Source: Pseudorhodoplanes sp.
Lineage (GTDB): Bacteria > Pseudomonadota > Alphaproteobacteria > Rhizobiales > Xanthobacteraceae
Direction: 5' to 3'
Length of the DNA: 64,000 bases
NCBI GenBank assembly: GCA_022843165.1
Contig: JALHOD010000006.1
Span: 123,547 to 187,546 of the forward strand
In this document: one piece after another, positions 43,185 to 52,186 of the stretch
Position numbering within the stretch: position 1 is the first letter of the stretch
Layout of the letters: each line of letters begins with the position of its first letter
Translations under genes and position numbers: made by a program
Notes under the pieces: generated by a model
The model's database searches: none
The model's input: only the letters and a program-made list of their open reading frames with translations
Told to the model about the DNA's origin: nothing

Positions 43185-44909
43185 ATGACACGTAGACGTC
43201 CCGGCGACCTGCGCAGCCATCGCTGGCTCGGGGTCAGCGATCTGCGCTCCTTCGGCCACCGCGCGCGCCTGCGCCAGTTCGGCTTCGACAAGCCGGACTG
43301 GGAGGGCAAGCCGGTCATCGCCATCGTCAACACCTGGAGCGACATGAATGCCTGCCACGCGCATCTGCGCGCGCGGGCCGAGGACGTGAAGCGCGGCGTG
43401 CTGCAGGCCGGCGGTTTTCCGGTGGAAATGCCGGCGATGTCGCTGGCCGAGCCGTTCGTGAAGCCCTCGACCATGCTGTACCGCAATTTCCTGGCGATGG
43501 AGACCGAGGAAATCCTGCGCAGCTATCCCATCGACGGTGCGGTGCTGCTGGGCGGCTGCGACAAGACCACGCCCGCGCTCATCATGGGTGCGATCAGCAT
43601 GGGCATTCCGTCGATTTACGTGCCCGCCGGCCCGGCCTTGCGCGGCAACTGGCGCGGGCAGGTGCTGGGCTCGGGCTCCGACGCCTGGAAATACTGGGAC
43701 GAGAAGCGCGCCGGCAACATCACCGAGTCGGACTGGGACGAGATCGAGGGCGGCATCGCGCGCTCCTTCGGCACCTGCATGGTGATGGGCACCGCCGCCA
43801 CCATGATGTCCACCGCCGAAGCGATGGGACTGGCATTGCCCGGCTCCTCGTCGATCCCCGCCGCCGATTCCGCCCATCCGCGCATGAACGCCGCGTCTGG
43901 CCGCCGCATCGTCGAGATGGTCTGGGAAGACCTGACGCCGGCGCGCATCCTCACACCGGCCGCTTTCGACAATGCCATCCGCGTGCACATGGCGCTCGGC
44001 GGTTCCACAAATGCCATCATCCATCTGGTCGCGATGGCGCGCCGCGCCGGCATCGCGCTCGACATGCAGCGCTTTGACGAGATTTCGCGGCAGGTGCCGG
44101 TGATCGCCAATATCACGCCGTCGGGCAAATACCTGATGGAGGACTTCTATTATGCCGGCGGTCTGCGCGCGCTGATGGCGGAAATCCTCGATCTGCTCGA
44201 TTTGTCCTGCCTCACGGTCACCGGCAAAACGATCGGGGAGAATATCGTCGGCGCAAAGACACACCTGCCCGAAGTCATCCATCCGCTCTCCAATCCGCTT
44301 TATGCGGAGGGGGCCACTGCCGTGCTAACAGGGAACATTGCGCCCCGTGGCTGCGTGATGAAGCCGGCGGCGGCAGAGAAGCGGTTCCAGAAGCACCGCG
44401 GCAAGGTGATTGCCTTCGAGGATTACAATCACATGGCCCGCGAGGTCGAGCGTGACGATCTTGATGTCACGCCGGACCACATTCTGGTTTTGAAGAATTC
44501 CGGCCCCAAGGGCGGGCCCGGCATGCCGGAATGGGGCATGCTGCCGATTCCGAAAAAGCTGGTGAAGGCGGGGGTGCGCGACATGCTGCGCATATCCGAC
44601 GCGCGCATGAGCGGGACCAGCTACGGCGCCTGCATCCTGCATGTCGCGCCCGAGAGCTTTGTCGGCGGGCCTTTCGCGTTTGTGCAGACCGGCGACGAGA
44701 TCGAGGTCGATGTCGCGGCGCGCTCAATTCACCTGCATGTGGGAGACGAGGAATTCGCGCGCCGCCGCGCCGCCTGGACGCCGTCACCGCCGCATTACGA
44801 GCGCGGCTATGGCGCCATGTTTTCGCAGCATATCGGACAGGCCGATGAAGGCTGCGATTTCGACTTCCTGCAGGCCGGGGCCGGGATCCCGGAGCCGGAG
44901 ATCCACTGA
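43185..44909 (+). CDS. IlvD/Edd family dehydratase, sugar-acid dehydratase-like
   Basis: A 574-residue Fe-S dehydratase. Cluster cysteines appear in TWSDMNACHAH, VLLGGCDKTTPA and FGTCMVMGTAATM; LPGSSSIPAADSAHPRMN and DARMSGTSYGACILHVAPES are further family blocks. Relatives include dihydroxy-acid dehydratase (IlvD) and L-arabinonate/D-xylonate dehydratases; the opening GVSDLRSFGHRARLRQFGFD and the length favour the sugar-acid group. Directly behind a TRAP permease gene, it probably serves catabolism of the transported compound. A distinct biosynthetic ilvD would be expected elsewhere in the genome. Confidence 0.88.
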   Translation: MTRRRPGDLRSHRWLGVSDLRSFGHRARLRQFGFDKPDWEGKPVIAIVNTWSDMNACHAHLRARAEDVKRGVLQAGGFPVEMPAMSLAEPFVKPSTMLYRNFLAMETEEILRSYPIDGAVLLGGCDKTTPALIMGAISMGIPSIYVPAGPALRGNWRGQVLGSGSDAWKYWDEKRAGNITESDWDEIEGGIARSFGTCMVMGTAATMMSTAEAMGLALPGSSSIPAADSAHPRMNAASGRRIVEMVWEDLTPARILTPAAFDNAIRVHMALGGSTNAIIHLVAMARRAGIALDMQRFDEISRQVPVIANITPSGKYLMEDFYYAGGLRALMAEILDLLDLSCLTVTGKTIGENIVGAKTHLPEVIHPLSNPLYAEGATAVLTGNIAPRGCVMKPAAAEKRFQKHRGKVIAFEDYNHMAREVERDDLDVTPDHILVLKNSGPKGGPGMPEWGMLPIPKKLVKAGVRDMLRISDARMSGTSYGACILHVAPESFVGGPFAFVQTGDEIEVDVAARSIHLHVGDEEFARRRAAWTPSPPHYERGYGAMFSQHIGQADEGCDFDFLQAGAGIPEPEIH

Positions 44910-44925
44910 ACCCCGTCGTGCGCGA

Positions 44926-46068
44926 TCAGGACGCGTCGGCGAACTGAACGATCGCCGGAGTGGTCGACGGCGATTTTGTCTCCGCCAGCACCTTGCTGCG
45001 CAGGCTGTAGAATTCCAGCGCCTGTTTCGCGGTATTGACCTGCAGCTTCTCGAAATTCGCCAGCGCGTGATCCAGATCCATCGTCGACAAGCTGCGGTTG
45101 GCGGCCGTCATCTGCAGGATGGCCTTGGTGGTCGACCAGTAGCAGCGCGCCGCCTTGGTGAGGATCAGCACCATGTCGGGACTCTCGTCGAGCAGGGCCC
45201 GCTCCACCAGTTCGATCGGGAAGGTGCCCAGCATCGATAAGGCCACCGCCACCTGCTCGAAATTGTTGGCGCGCGCGAAGGCGTGCACGTCGGCCTCGCT
45301 GAACTGGCTGGTCTTGCACAGCCGCTTCACCCGTTGCTTGGCCTTGGCGTGGTCGCGCGAGGAACTGCGCACTTCCTGGCTGATATGAGTGGTGATCTCC
45401 GCCACAACGTCGCGGATCGCCTCGGCGGCATCCGGATTGGCAGTTTCGAGCTTGGCACGCACCGACGCCGACGCGGTTTCCAGCAGCTTCAGGAAGTGAT
45501 GACGCGGAATGTCGCGGCGGGCGCCGACATAGCGCGCCAGCGTATCGTCGCCGCGCGCGCGCGCGACCAGCTTGCCGAAGCCGCGATCGGAGAAGCGGGC
45601 GCCGGAATTCTTCGCCACCGAATGCACGACCTCGCGGTCGCCGCGTTCGATCAGCACGTCGGTCACGGCCTCGCTCAGTTGCGGGCGCTGCGTGATGGCG
45701 TGCAGATGGTCCTGGCTCTTGGTGCTGGCGGTTTCGACGAGATCGTCGTCGTTGAGCTGCGGAGAGGATTTCAGCATCGGTGCGGCGACTTCGATGACGT
45801 CGTCAAACGCCAGCGAGCGCACCACCTTGACCGGCGCGTCGGAGACCGTCGCCAGCCGTTTCGACAGCTTGACGCGCGCTTTGGTCTCGATCGACGAGGA
45901 CAAGGTCAGCAGCACGTCGTCGAACAGCGCGATCTGGTCGCCGGAATAGCGGCCCGATCCGGCAATAAACAGATCGGTCACCAGCGTCAGCGCCTTCTGC
46001 CGCTTCTTCGCGGTGCCGGACGAAATGGCGTGTTCGAGTTCCTGGATCAGGGAAGTCAATTCGGACAT
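44926..46068 (-). CDS. DUF2336 family protein, copy 1
   Basis: A soluble, fully helical protein of 380 residues with HEAT-like repeats. Typical segments are LTLVTDLFIAGSGRYSGDQI, SLAFDDVIEVAAPMLKSS, TKSQDHLHAITQRPQLSEAV, GARRDIPRHHFLKLLETASA and ELVERALLDESPDMVL. DUF2336 proteins are common in Hyphomicrobiales; their role is not established. The C-terminal 30 residues are a low-complexity tail. It converges with the dehydratase gene and lies downstream of a paralogue in the same direction, 143 bases apart. Confidence 0.9.
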   Translation of the reverse strand: MSELTSLIQELEHAISSGTAKKRQKALTLVTDLFIAGSGRYSGDQIALFDDVLLTLSSSIETKARVKLSKRLATVSDAPVKVVRSLAFDDVIEVAAPMLKSSPQLNDDDLVETASTKSQDHLHAITQRPQLSEAVTDVLIERGDREVVHSVAKNSGARFSDRGFGKLVARARGDDTLARYVGARRDIPRHHFLKLLETASASVRAKLETANPDAAEAIRDVVAEITTHISQEVRSSSRDHAKAKQRVKRLCKTSQFSEADVHAFARANNFEQVAVALSMLGTFPIELVERALLDESPDMVLILTKAARCYWSTTKAILQMTAANRSLSTMDLDHALANFEKLQVNTAKQALEFYSLRSKVLAETKSPSTTPAIVQFADAS

Positions 46069-46211
46069 GGCGGACCCGTCTTTAACGTTCTGTTACAATT
46101 AAGGGTTGGCGCATCACGCGGCTCTTGATGTGTCATTCCTACAACTGAGACGTGAAGACTCCTTGTTCAGCTGTCGGTAAAATTTGAAACAACTGCCTTT
46201 CCGATTGGGGC

Positions 46212-47342
46212 TCAGGCTATGCGCAGCATGGTTGGCGTCAGCGCCGCCACGCCGCCCGCCGGCAATTCGCGGCGCGCCTGGTAGAACTCAATCGCCTGTT
46301 TGGCTGTCTCCACTTTCAGTTTGTCGAATTCGCCCATGGCCTTGTCGAGGTCGAGCGGGGACAGCGTGCGATTGGAGGCCGACATCAGCAGGATGGCCTT
46401 GGTCGTCGACCAGCAGCATTCGGCGGCGCGCGCCAGGACCAGCGCCAGGTCCGCGCGTTCGTCGAGCAAGGCGCGCTCCACGAGCTCGATCGGGAACTGG
46501 CCGAGCGCGGCAAAGGCCACGGCGGTGCGCTCGAAATTGTGCAGGCGGGCAAAGGCGTGAACGTCGGATTCGGTGATCTTGCGGTTGATCCGCAGCCGGC
46601 CGAGCTGCGCCTTGGCGGTCGCGTGTTCGGACGAGGCCTTGCGCACGTCGCCGCTGATCTTGGTCGCGATTTCCGCCACCACGTCGCGCACCGCCTCGGT
46701 GGCCTGCGGATTGGCCGCCTCGAGCTTGGCGCGGACGTTGGCGGAGGCGGTTTCCAGCAGCTTGAGAAAATGATGGCGCGGGATGTCGCTGCGGGCGCCG
46801 ACCAGTTGCGCCAGCGCGTCGTCGCTGCCGGCTTTGGCCACCAGTTGGCCGAGCGCGATGCTGGAGAAGCGGGCGCCGGTGTTGCGGGTGACCGAATGCA
46901 CCACCCGGCGGTCGCCGCGCTCGACCAGCACGTCGGTCACCGCCTCGCTCAGGCTGCGGCGCTGGCTGATGGCGTGCAGGTGGTCCTGACTCTTGGTGCG
47001 GGCATTGGCGACCAGATCGGAATCGTCGAGTTGCTCGGACGAGGTCAGGACCGGGGCCGCCACCTCGATGGCGTCGTCGAAGGCGAGCGAGCGGACCACG
47101 CGGGCGGGCGCATTGGCGGCGACGGCGAGCCGCTGCGACAGTTTGGCCCGCGCCTTCTCCTCGATCGTGGCCGAGAGCGGCAGCAGGACATCGTCAAACA
47201 ACGAGATCTGCTCTGTGGAATAACGGCCGGAGCCCGCCACGAACAGATCGGTGAGCAGCATCAGCAATTGCTGACGCTTTTCCGGCGTCCCCGAGGCGAT
47301 GGCCCGGTCGAGTTCGTGAATGAGGGACGAAAACTCGGACAT
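46212..47342 (-). CDS. DUF2336 family protein, copy 2
   Basis: A protein of 376 residues from ATG 47342, which has a CAGG ribosome site. By eye it matches the neighbouring copy over its full length (MSEFSSLIHELDRAIASGT; VAGSGRYSTEQISLFDDVLL; DIPRHHFLKLLETASANVRA; FPIELVERALLDERADLALV), with about 60% identity. The two differ most in the C-terminal tails. The tandem arrangement indicates duplication. The protein is helical, with no membrane segment and no catalytic motif, suggesting a protein-interaction scaffold (inference). Confidence 0.9.
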   Translation of the reverse strand: MSEFSSLIHELDRAIASGTPEKRQQLLMLLTDLFVAGSGRYSTEQISLFDDVLLPLSATIEEKARAKLSQRLAVAANAPARVVRSLAFDDAIEVAAPVLTSSEQLDDSDLVANARTKSQDHLHAISQRRSLSEAVTDVLVERGDRRVVHSVTRNTGARFSSIALGQLVAKAGSDDALAQLVGARSDIPRHHFLKLLETASANVRAKLEAANPQATEAVRDVVAEIATKISGDVRKASSEHATAKAQLGRLRINRKITESDVHAFARLHNFERTAVAFAALGQFPIELVERALLDERADLALVLARAAECCWSTTKAILLMSASNRTLSPLDLDKAMGEFDKLKVETAKQAIEFYQARRELPAGGVAALTPTMLRIA

Positions 47343-47591
47343 ACAGAACCTGCGCATTTCCAGCAAAACAACCCGCCCGCGAGGAGCAAGCGGCATGTGT
47401 CTTTTTATACAAGGCAGGCATGAATCATTTTTGCCGCTGATCGCGTCATCTGTGATTCAAATTTTAGCGATCTGGCGGGGACTTCTGACTTTATTCCTGT
47501 GGCCGGAGGCTGCCATTTTCATGAATTGCGCAGCGCAGCATGGCTTCCTATAAGGCGGCAGATTCTCATTTGCTCCGCCGGAGACGGGATT

Positions 47592-47900
47592 ATGGCCACA
47601 GCGACGACCCCCACCACGCCGGCGGCCGGGCGGGCGATCGTCACCATTGTCGGTCTCGACCGGGTCGGCATCATTGCCGGCATCGCCAACGCGCTGGCCG
47701 AGGCAAATGTTAATATTCTGGATATCAGCCAGTCGGTCATGCGCGAGGAATTCTTCACCATGATCATGATGGTGGATCTCGGCACCTCGCAGCTCGGCTT
47801 CGAGGAGATCGGCCGGAGGCTCAAGGCCAAGGGCAGGGATCTCGGCGTGCAGGTCGAGATCCAGCGCGAGGACATCTTCAACGCCATGCACCGGGTCTGA
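47592..47900 (+). CDS. ACT domain protein
   Basis: A 102-residue protein made of one ACT domain: RAIVTIVGLDRVGIIAGIAN, ALAEANVNILDISQSVM, EEFFTMIMMVDLG, then a beta-alpha pair ending VQVEIQREDIFNAMHRV. Such stand-alone ACT proteins (UPF0237 type) usually bind amino acids and regulate a partner. It lies 3 bases before a UPF0210 gene, an association known from many bacteria. A short Thr/Pro-rich N-terminus precedes the domain. Confidence 0.92.
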   Translation: MATATTPTTPAAGRAIVTIVGLDRVGIIAGIANALAEANVNILDISQSVMREEFFTMIMMVDLGTSQLGFEEIGRRLKAKGRDLGVQVEIQREDIFNAMHRV

Positions 47901-47903
47901 GAC

Positions 47904-49274
47904 ATGCGCGCCCTGCGGTTTTCCGCCGACGAGATCGTCGAAACGATCGAGATGGTGCGGGTCGAGCGGCTCGACATCCGCACCGTCACCGTCGGCATCA
48001 GCCTGTTCGATTGCGTGAGCGACGACACCGCGATGCTGTGCGAGCGCATCTACAACAAGGTGACGACTGTTGCCGCCAGGCTCACCCGCACCAGCGGCGA
48101 CATCGCGCAGGAATTCGGACTGCCGATCATCAACAACCGGGTCTCGGTCACCCCGATCGCGCTGGTTGCGGGCCGCGCCGAGGTCGACGGCTTCGTGCGC
48201 ATCGCCCAGGCGCTCGACCGCGCCGCCGATACGCTCGGCATCGACTTCATCGGCGGCTTCACCGCGCATGTCGAGAAGGGCATGACCAGGGCCGACCAGA
48301 ACCTGATCGCCGCCATTCCGCGCGCGCTGGCCGAGACCAGGCGCGTGTGCTCCTCGGTCAATATCGGCTCGACCAAGGCCGGTCTGAACATGGACGCCAT
48401 CGCGCAGATGGGCCGCACGATCAGGGAAACCGCGGCGCTCACGGCCGCCAATGGCTCGATCGGCTGCGCCAAGCTGGTCGTCTTCTGCAACGCGGTGCAG
48501 GACAATCCGTTCATGGCCGGCGCCTTTCACGGCACCGGCGAGCCCGAAGCGGTGGTCAATGTCGGCGTCAGCGGCCCCGGCGTGGTGCTGCGGGCGCTGG
48601 AACAGGCGCCGGAGCAGGATTTCGGCGCGCTGGCCAATCTCATCAAGCGCATGGCGTTCAAGATCACCCGCGCCGGAGAACTCGTCGGCCGCACCGCCTC
48701 CGAGCGGCTCGGGATTCCTTTTGGCATCGTCGATCTGTCGCTGGCGCCGACCCCGGCCAAGGGCGACAGCGTGGCGCGCATTCTGGAAGCGATGGGACTG
48801 GAGCGGGTCGGCACGCATGGTTCGACCGCGGCCCTGGCGCTTCTGAACGATGCGGTGAAGAAGGGCGGGGCCATGGCCTCGAGCCACGTCGGCGGATTGT
48901 CCGGCGCGTTCATTCCGGTGTCCGAGGACGAAGGCATGATCGAAGCCGCCGAACATGGCGACATCTCGCTCGACAAGCTGGAAGCCATGACGGCGGTCTG
49001 TTCGGTCGGCCTCGACATGATCGCGCTGCCGGGCGACACGCCGGCCGAGACCCTGTCGGCGATCATCGCCGACGAGGCTGCGATCGGCATGATCAACAAG
49101 AAGACCACGGCGGTGCGGGTCATTCCGGTGGCGGGCAAGAAGGCCGGCGATCTGGTGGAGTTCGGCGGCCTGCTCGGCCATGCCCGCATCATCCCGGTCA
49201 ACAAGCGCTCCAGCGCGCGCTTTGTGAATCGCGGCGGACGCATACCGGCCCCGCTGCAGGCCCTCAATAACTGA
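47904..49274 (+). CDS. UPF0210/DUF711 (PFL-like) family protein
   Basis: A 456-residue cytoplasmic protein of unknown biochemical role. Recognisable blocks are [71 protein letters not shown] and [20 protein letters not shown]. The family is paired with the ACT protein encoded just upstream; together they may form an amino-acid-responsive enzyme. Length agrees with the family. The gene begins 3 bases after the ACT stop, so the two are coupled. Confidence 0.92.
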   Translation: MRALRFSADEIVETIEMVRVERLDIRTVTVGISLFDCVSDDTAMLCERIYNKVTTVAARLTRTSGDIAQEFGLPIINNRVSVTPIALVAGRAEVDGFVRIAQALDRAADTLGIDFIGGFTAHVEKGMTRADQNLIAAIPRALAETRRVCSSVNIGSTKAGLNMDAIAQMGRTIRETAALTAANGSIGCAKLVVFCNAVQDNPFMAGAFHGTGEPEAVVNVGVSGPGVVLRALEQAPEQDFGALANLIKRMAFKITRAGELVGRTASERLGIPFGIVDLSLAPTPAKGDSVARILEAMGLERVGTHGSTAALALLNDAVKKGGAMASSHVGGLSGAFIPVSEDEGMIEAAEHGDISLDKLEAMTAVCSVGLDMIALPGDTPAETLSAIIADEAAIGMINKKTTAVRVIPVAGKKAGDLVEFGGLLGHARIIPVNKRSSARFVNRGGRIPAPLQALNN

Positions 49275-49290
49275 CCCATATACGGCGCGC

Positions 49291-50208
49291 ATGACCGACG
49301 ACATTCCCTTCGACAAGAGTTTCGATCTGGTTCCGGGCGTGGCGAAAGAGGTGGCGCCGGGCGTGCGCGCGCTCTGCGCCGGCAATGCCGGGCCGTTCAC
49401 CTTCACGGGCACCGTCACCTACATCGTGGGGCGCGGGCAGGTGGCGATCATCGATCCCGGTCCGGACGATCCGCGCCACATCAAGGCCTTGCTCGATGCG
49501 GTGCGCGGCGAAACGGTGACGCATATCTTCGTCACGCATACGCATCGCGATCATTCGCCGGCCGCGGCGGCGGTGAAGGCGGCGACCGGCGCAACGGTTT
49601 ACGGCGAGGGACCGCATCGCGCCGCGCGCGCCCTGCATATCGGAGAGGCCAATCCGCTCGACGCCGCCGGAGATTCGGATTTCCGGCCGGAGGTCGCGCT
49701 GAAGGACGGCGAGGTCGTGTCCGGCCCGGGCTTCGACATCGAGGCGATCACCACGCCCGGTCACACCGCCAATCACATGGCTTATGCGCTGAAGGGGCAG
49801 AACATGCTGTTCTCCGGCGACCATGTGATGTCGTGGTCGACCTCCATCGTCGCGCCGCCGGATGGCGCGATGAGCGACTACATGGCCTCCCTGAACAAGC
49901 TGTCGAAGCGCACCGAGGATACGTATTTCCCCGGTCACGGCACCACCATCCGCGACGCGCCGCGTTTCGTGCGGAGCTATATCCGCCACCGCGAAGGGCG
50001 CGAATCGTCGATCCTGCATCGTCTCGCCAAGGGCGAGACCGATATTCCGACGTTGGTGCGCGCGATCTATATCGGCATCGATCCGCGCCTCACGGGCGCG
50101 GCCGGCCTGTCGGTGCTGGCGCATATGGAGGATCTGGTCGCGCGCGGCGTCGTGGCGACCGAGGGGGCGCCGTCGATCGCGGGCAGCTATCGCTTGGCCG
50201 CGGGCTGA
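49291..50208 (+). CDS. Metallo-beta-lactamase fold hydrolase
   Basis: A protein of 305 residues. The metal-binding motif THTHRDHSPAA (HxHxDH) is intact, followed by ITTPGHTANHMAYAL, LFSGDHVMSWSTSIV and FPGHGTTIRDAP, the remaining ligands. The C-terminal ~80 residues form a winged-helix-like extension as in LACTB2-type hydrolases. It starts 16 bases after the UPF0210 gene and may be cotranscribed with it. Its 3' end overlaps the convergent DUF1499 gene by 22 bases. Substrate unknown. Confidence 0.9.
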   Translation: MTDDIPFDKSFDLVPGVAKEVAPGVRALCAGNAGPFTFTGTVTYIVGRGQVAIIDPGPDDPRHIKALLDAVRGETVTHIFVTHTHRDHSPAAAAVKAATGATVYGEGPHRAARALHIGEANPLDAAGDSDFRPEVALKDGEVVSGPGFDIEAITTPGHTANHMAYALKGQNMLFSGDHVMSWSTSIVAPPDGAMSDYMASLNKLSKRTEDTYFPGHGTTIRDAPRFVRSYIRHREGRESSILHRLAKGETDIPTLVRAIYIGIDPRLTGAAGLSVLAHMEDLVARGVVATEGAPSIAGSYRLAAG

Positions 50209-51059
50209 CCCTTGGCCGGCGCGCCTTTCGGCGCCGGCCGTTTCTGCTGCAAGGCCTTCCGTTCCAGCTTTTCCTGCCGGTCGAGCGAGGCGTCGACGGT
50301 TTCCTCGATCAGTCCGAGAAACCCCTCGATACGTTTGGCGTTGGTGCCGAAATCATGCCGCCCGTAACGCGAGGCTGAGCGCATGTCGATGCGGGATTCT
50401 TCGGCGGTGCCGCGGATGCGGATCACCACGTCGTCGCGGAAGCCCATGATCGGCGTGCGCGCCACCGCCTCGATGCGGCCGTCGCGCCGGCCCCCCTGCG
50501 GATCGCGCGCGTCGATCACCAGCCAGCGATTGCGGTTCACCAGCGCGAGCGCGGTGTCATAGGCGGCCTTGGGCGGGACGGAGACTTGGAGCGGTTCGAT
50601 TTCCGGATAGGCATTGTGCTGCTGCTCCGCCGCGTACAGGCCGGCATAAACCACCGGATTGGCGGAGCGGCTGCGCAGCCGCGCGATGGCCTCGAACCGC
50701 GGCGCGTCGATCGCGTCGGTGGTGATGTCGGAAATGGCTGGCAGATGATAGGCTTTGTAGCCGAGATAGGCCGGATAGCTCAGCAGCAGCAGGCTGATCG
50801 CGATTCCGGAGACGGCGTAGCCGAGACCGCGCAGGCCCTCGCGCCAGATCACGACGAACGACGCCAGTCCGGTGAGGATGGCCAGCACGGCAAAAGCCAG
50901 CGCGCCTGCAAACGTCACCAGCGCCGGTTCGACCTCCAGCAGACCCGAGCGGACGATCACGATCGAGAGCAGGGCCGCGGCCAGCGAAAAGAACGCCAGC
51001 CGGCGTGCCCAGATGGCAAGGCGGGAATAGGGGTCCTCTGCAAAGCGGAGCCGCGCCAT
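50187..51059 (-). CDS. DUF1499 domain membrane protein
   Basis: A protein of 290 residues with three hydrophobic segments at about 18-36, 44-70 and 78-100, then a soluble C-terminal DUF1499 domain (YPEIEPLQVSVPPKAAYDTA, RIEAVARTPIMGFRDDVVIR, SRIDMRSASRYGRHDFGTNA). The very end is Lys/Pro/Ala-rich. The function is unknown; DUF1499 proteins are often found near metallopeptidase or lipid genes. The start at 51059 is preferred because an upstream extension overlaps the M48 gene. It lies 5 bases behind the M48 gene, so the two share a transcript. Confidence 0.85.
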   Translation of the reverse strand: MARLRFAEDPYSRLAIWARRLAFFSLAAALLSIVIVRSGLLEVEPALVTFAGALAFAVLAILTGLASFVVIWREGLRGLGYAVSGIAISLLLLSYPAYLGYKAYHLPAISDITTDAIDAPRFEAIARLRSRSANPVVYAGLYAAEQQHNAYPEIEPLQVSVPPKAAYDTALALVNRNRWLVIDARDPQGGRRDGRIEAVARTPIMGFRDDVVIRIRGTAEESRIDMRSASRYGRHDFGTNAKRIEGFLGLIEETVDASLDRQEKLERKALQQKRPAPKGAPAKGQPAAKR

Positions 51060-51064
51060 GGCCT

Positions 51065-52186
51065 TTAAGTCCGATATCCGGCGCAGATGCGCTTCAGGGC
51101 CGCCCATTCGGCGGGTTCCAGCAATCTGACGCCACGACTTTGCGGCGGCGCGATGGCATTGATGGCGGCGGCGCGTTCTTTCGCGGCGGGATGCTCCAGC
51201 AGGACACCGAAACTCTCCGGGGCCTTGCCGGCAATGCGCTCCAGGAACCGGCCGAGCGCGCGCGCATCGGCGCCCAGCGTCAGCATCACCCGCACGCCAA
51301 AGCGGTCCGCCGCGCTTTCCACATCGCGCGAATAGGCCGATTGCAGGATGGTTTTCGCGGCCAGCACCACCGCGCCGCCCCCGACGAAATCGCCGAGCAT
51401 CATGCCGAACAGGAACGACAGCCCGGCGCCTTGCAGCACCGCGCGCATGCCATCGCGGTTTGCGACATGGCCGATCTCATGCGCGATCACCGCAGCCAGT
51501 TCGTCCACATTGTCCGCTTTGTCGATCAGGCCCTGAAAGACGTAGACATAACCGCCCGGCAGGGCGATGGCATTGGCTTCGGCCCGGCGCACTACGGCGA
51601 CGGTCAGCGGCGTGCGGATATCGGCCGCCGCTTCCAGTTGCGCGATCAGCTTGTTGAGCGCGGCTTGTCCGGCCTTTTCGACATCGGCTACGCCGCATTC
51701 AAACGGCCGGCTGGCCGGTCCCTTGTCGAGCATGGCGCGGACCTGCGCGTTGGTGGCGACGCCGACCCGCTGCTCGAAGCCGCGCGGCACGACCGGCCCC
51801 AGACGGTCCGCGATATGCGGCACGCCATAGATCGCCGACAGCACCAGCGCCACCGCAGCGAGACAGGCCCAGACGATGGCCTGCCGCCGGTCGCGGCGCG
51901 CCGACGCGCCGGTGCGGTCGATGTCCGGCGCCAGCAGATCGATTTCATGCGCGAAGGCGGTGTCGCCGATTTCCAGCCGCGCCAGCAGCGGATGTCTCCG
52001 CAGTCCGATGCGGAACACATGATCGGGCGCCGACAGATGCTTGAGACGGGGATAGGGCCATTCCTCGATCATGCTGCCGTCGGCGGCGCGGATGACCAGG
52101 GCATGCGGTGCGAGTTCCACCGTCACCTTGTGACGCGCGCTGGTGACGCCGTCGAAATAGAGCGCGTTGCCGGTCGGTATTGTCAT
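51065..52186 (-). CDS. M48 family metallopeptidase
   Basis: A zinc protease of 373 residues, probably membrane-bound. The active site is VIAHEIGHVANRDG (HExxH), with the third ligand Glu in RDVESAADRFGVRVML. One transmembrane helix lies near 98-118 (VWACLAAVALVLSAIYGVPH) after an N-terminal domain rich in beta strands (TVELAPHALVIRAADGSMIE). Relatives such as HtpX, BepA and LoiP act in envelope quality control. Its start overlaps the DUF898 stop (ATGA), the common DUF898-M48 pairing. Confidence 0.9.
   Translation of the reverse strand: MTIPTGNALYFDGVTSARHKVTVELAPHALVIRAADGSMIEEWPYPRLKHLSAPDHVFRIGLRRHPLLARLEIGDTAFAHEIDLLAPDIDRTGASARRDRRQAIVWACLAAVALVLSAIYGVPHIADRLGPVVPRGFEQRVGVATNAQVRAMLDKGPASRPFECGVADVEKAGQAALNKLIAQLEAAADIRTPLTVAVVRRAEANAIALPGGYVYVFQGLIDKADNVDELAAVIAHEIGHVANRDGMRAVLQGAGLSFLFGMMLGDFVGGGAVVLAAKTILQSAYSRDVESAADRFGVRVMLTLGADARALGRFLERIAGKAPESFGVLLEHPAAKERAAAINAIAPPQSRGVRLLEPAEWAALKRICAGYRT

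Noticed and set aside
41939..43486. A 515-codon minus-strand frame over the TRAP permease
   Set aside because: A mirror frame of the permease, extremely rich in His, Gln and Arg, with no domain.
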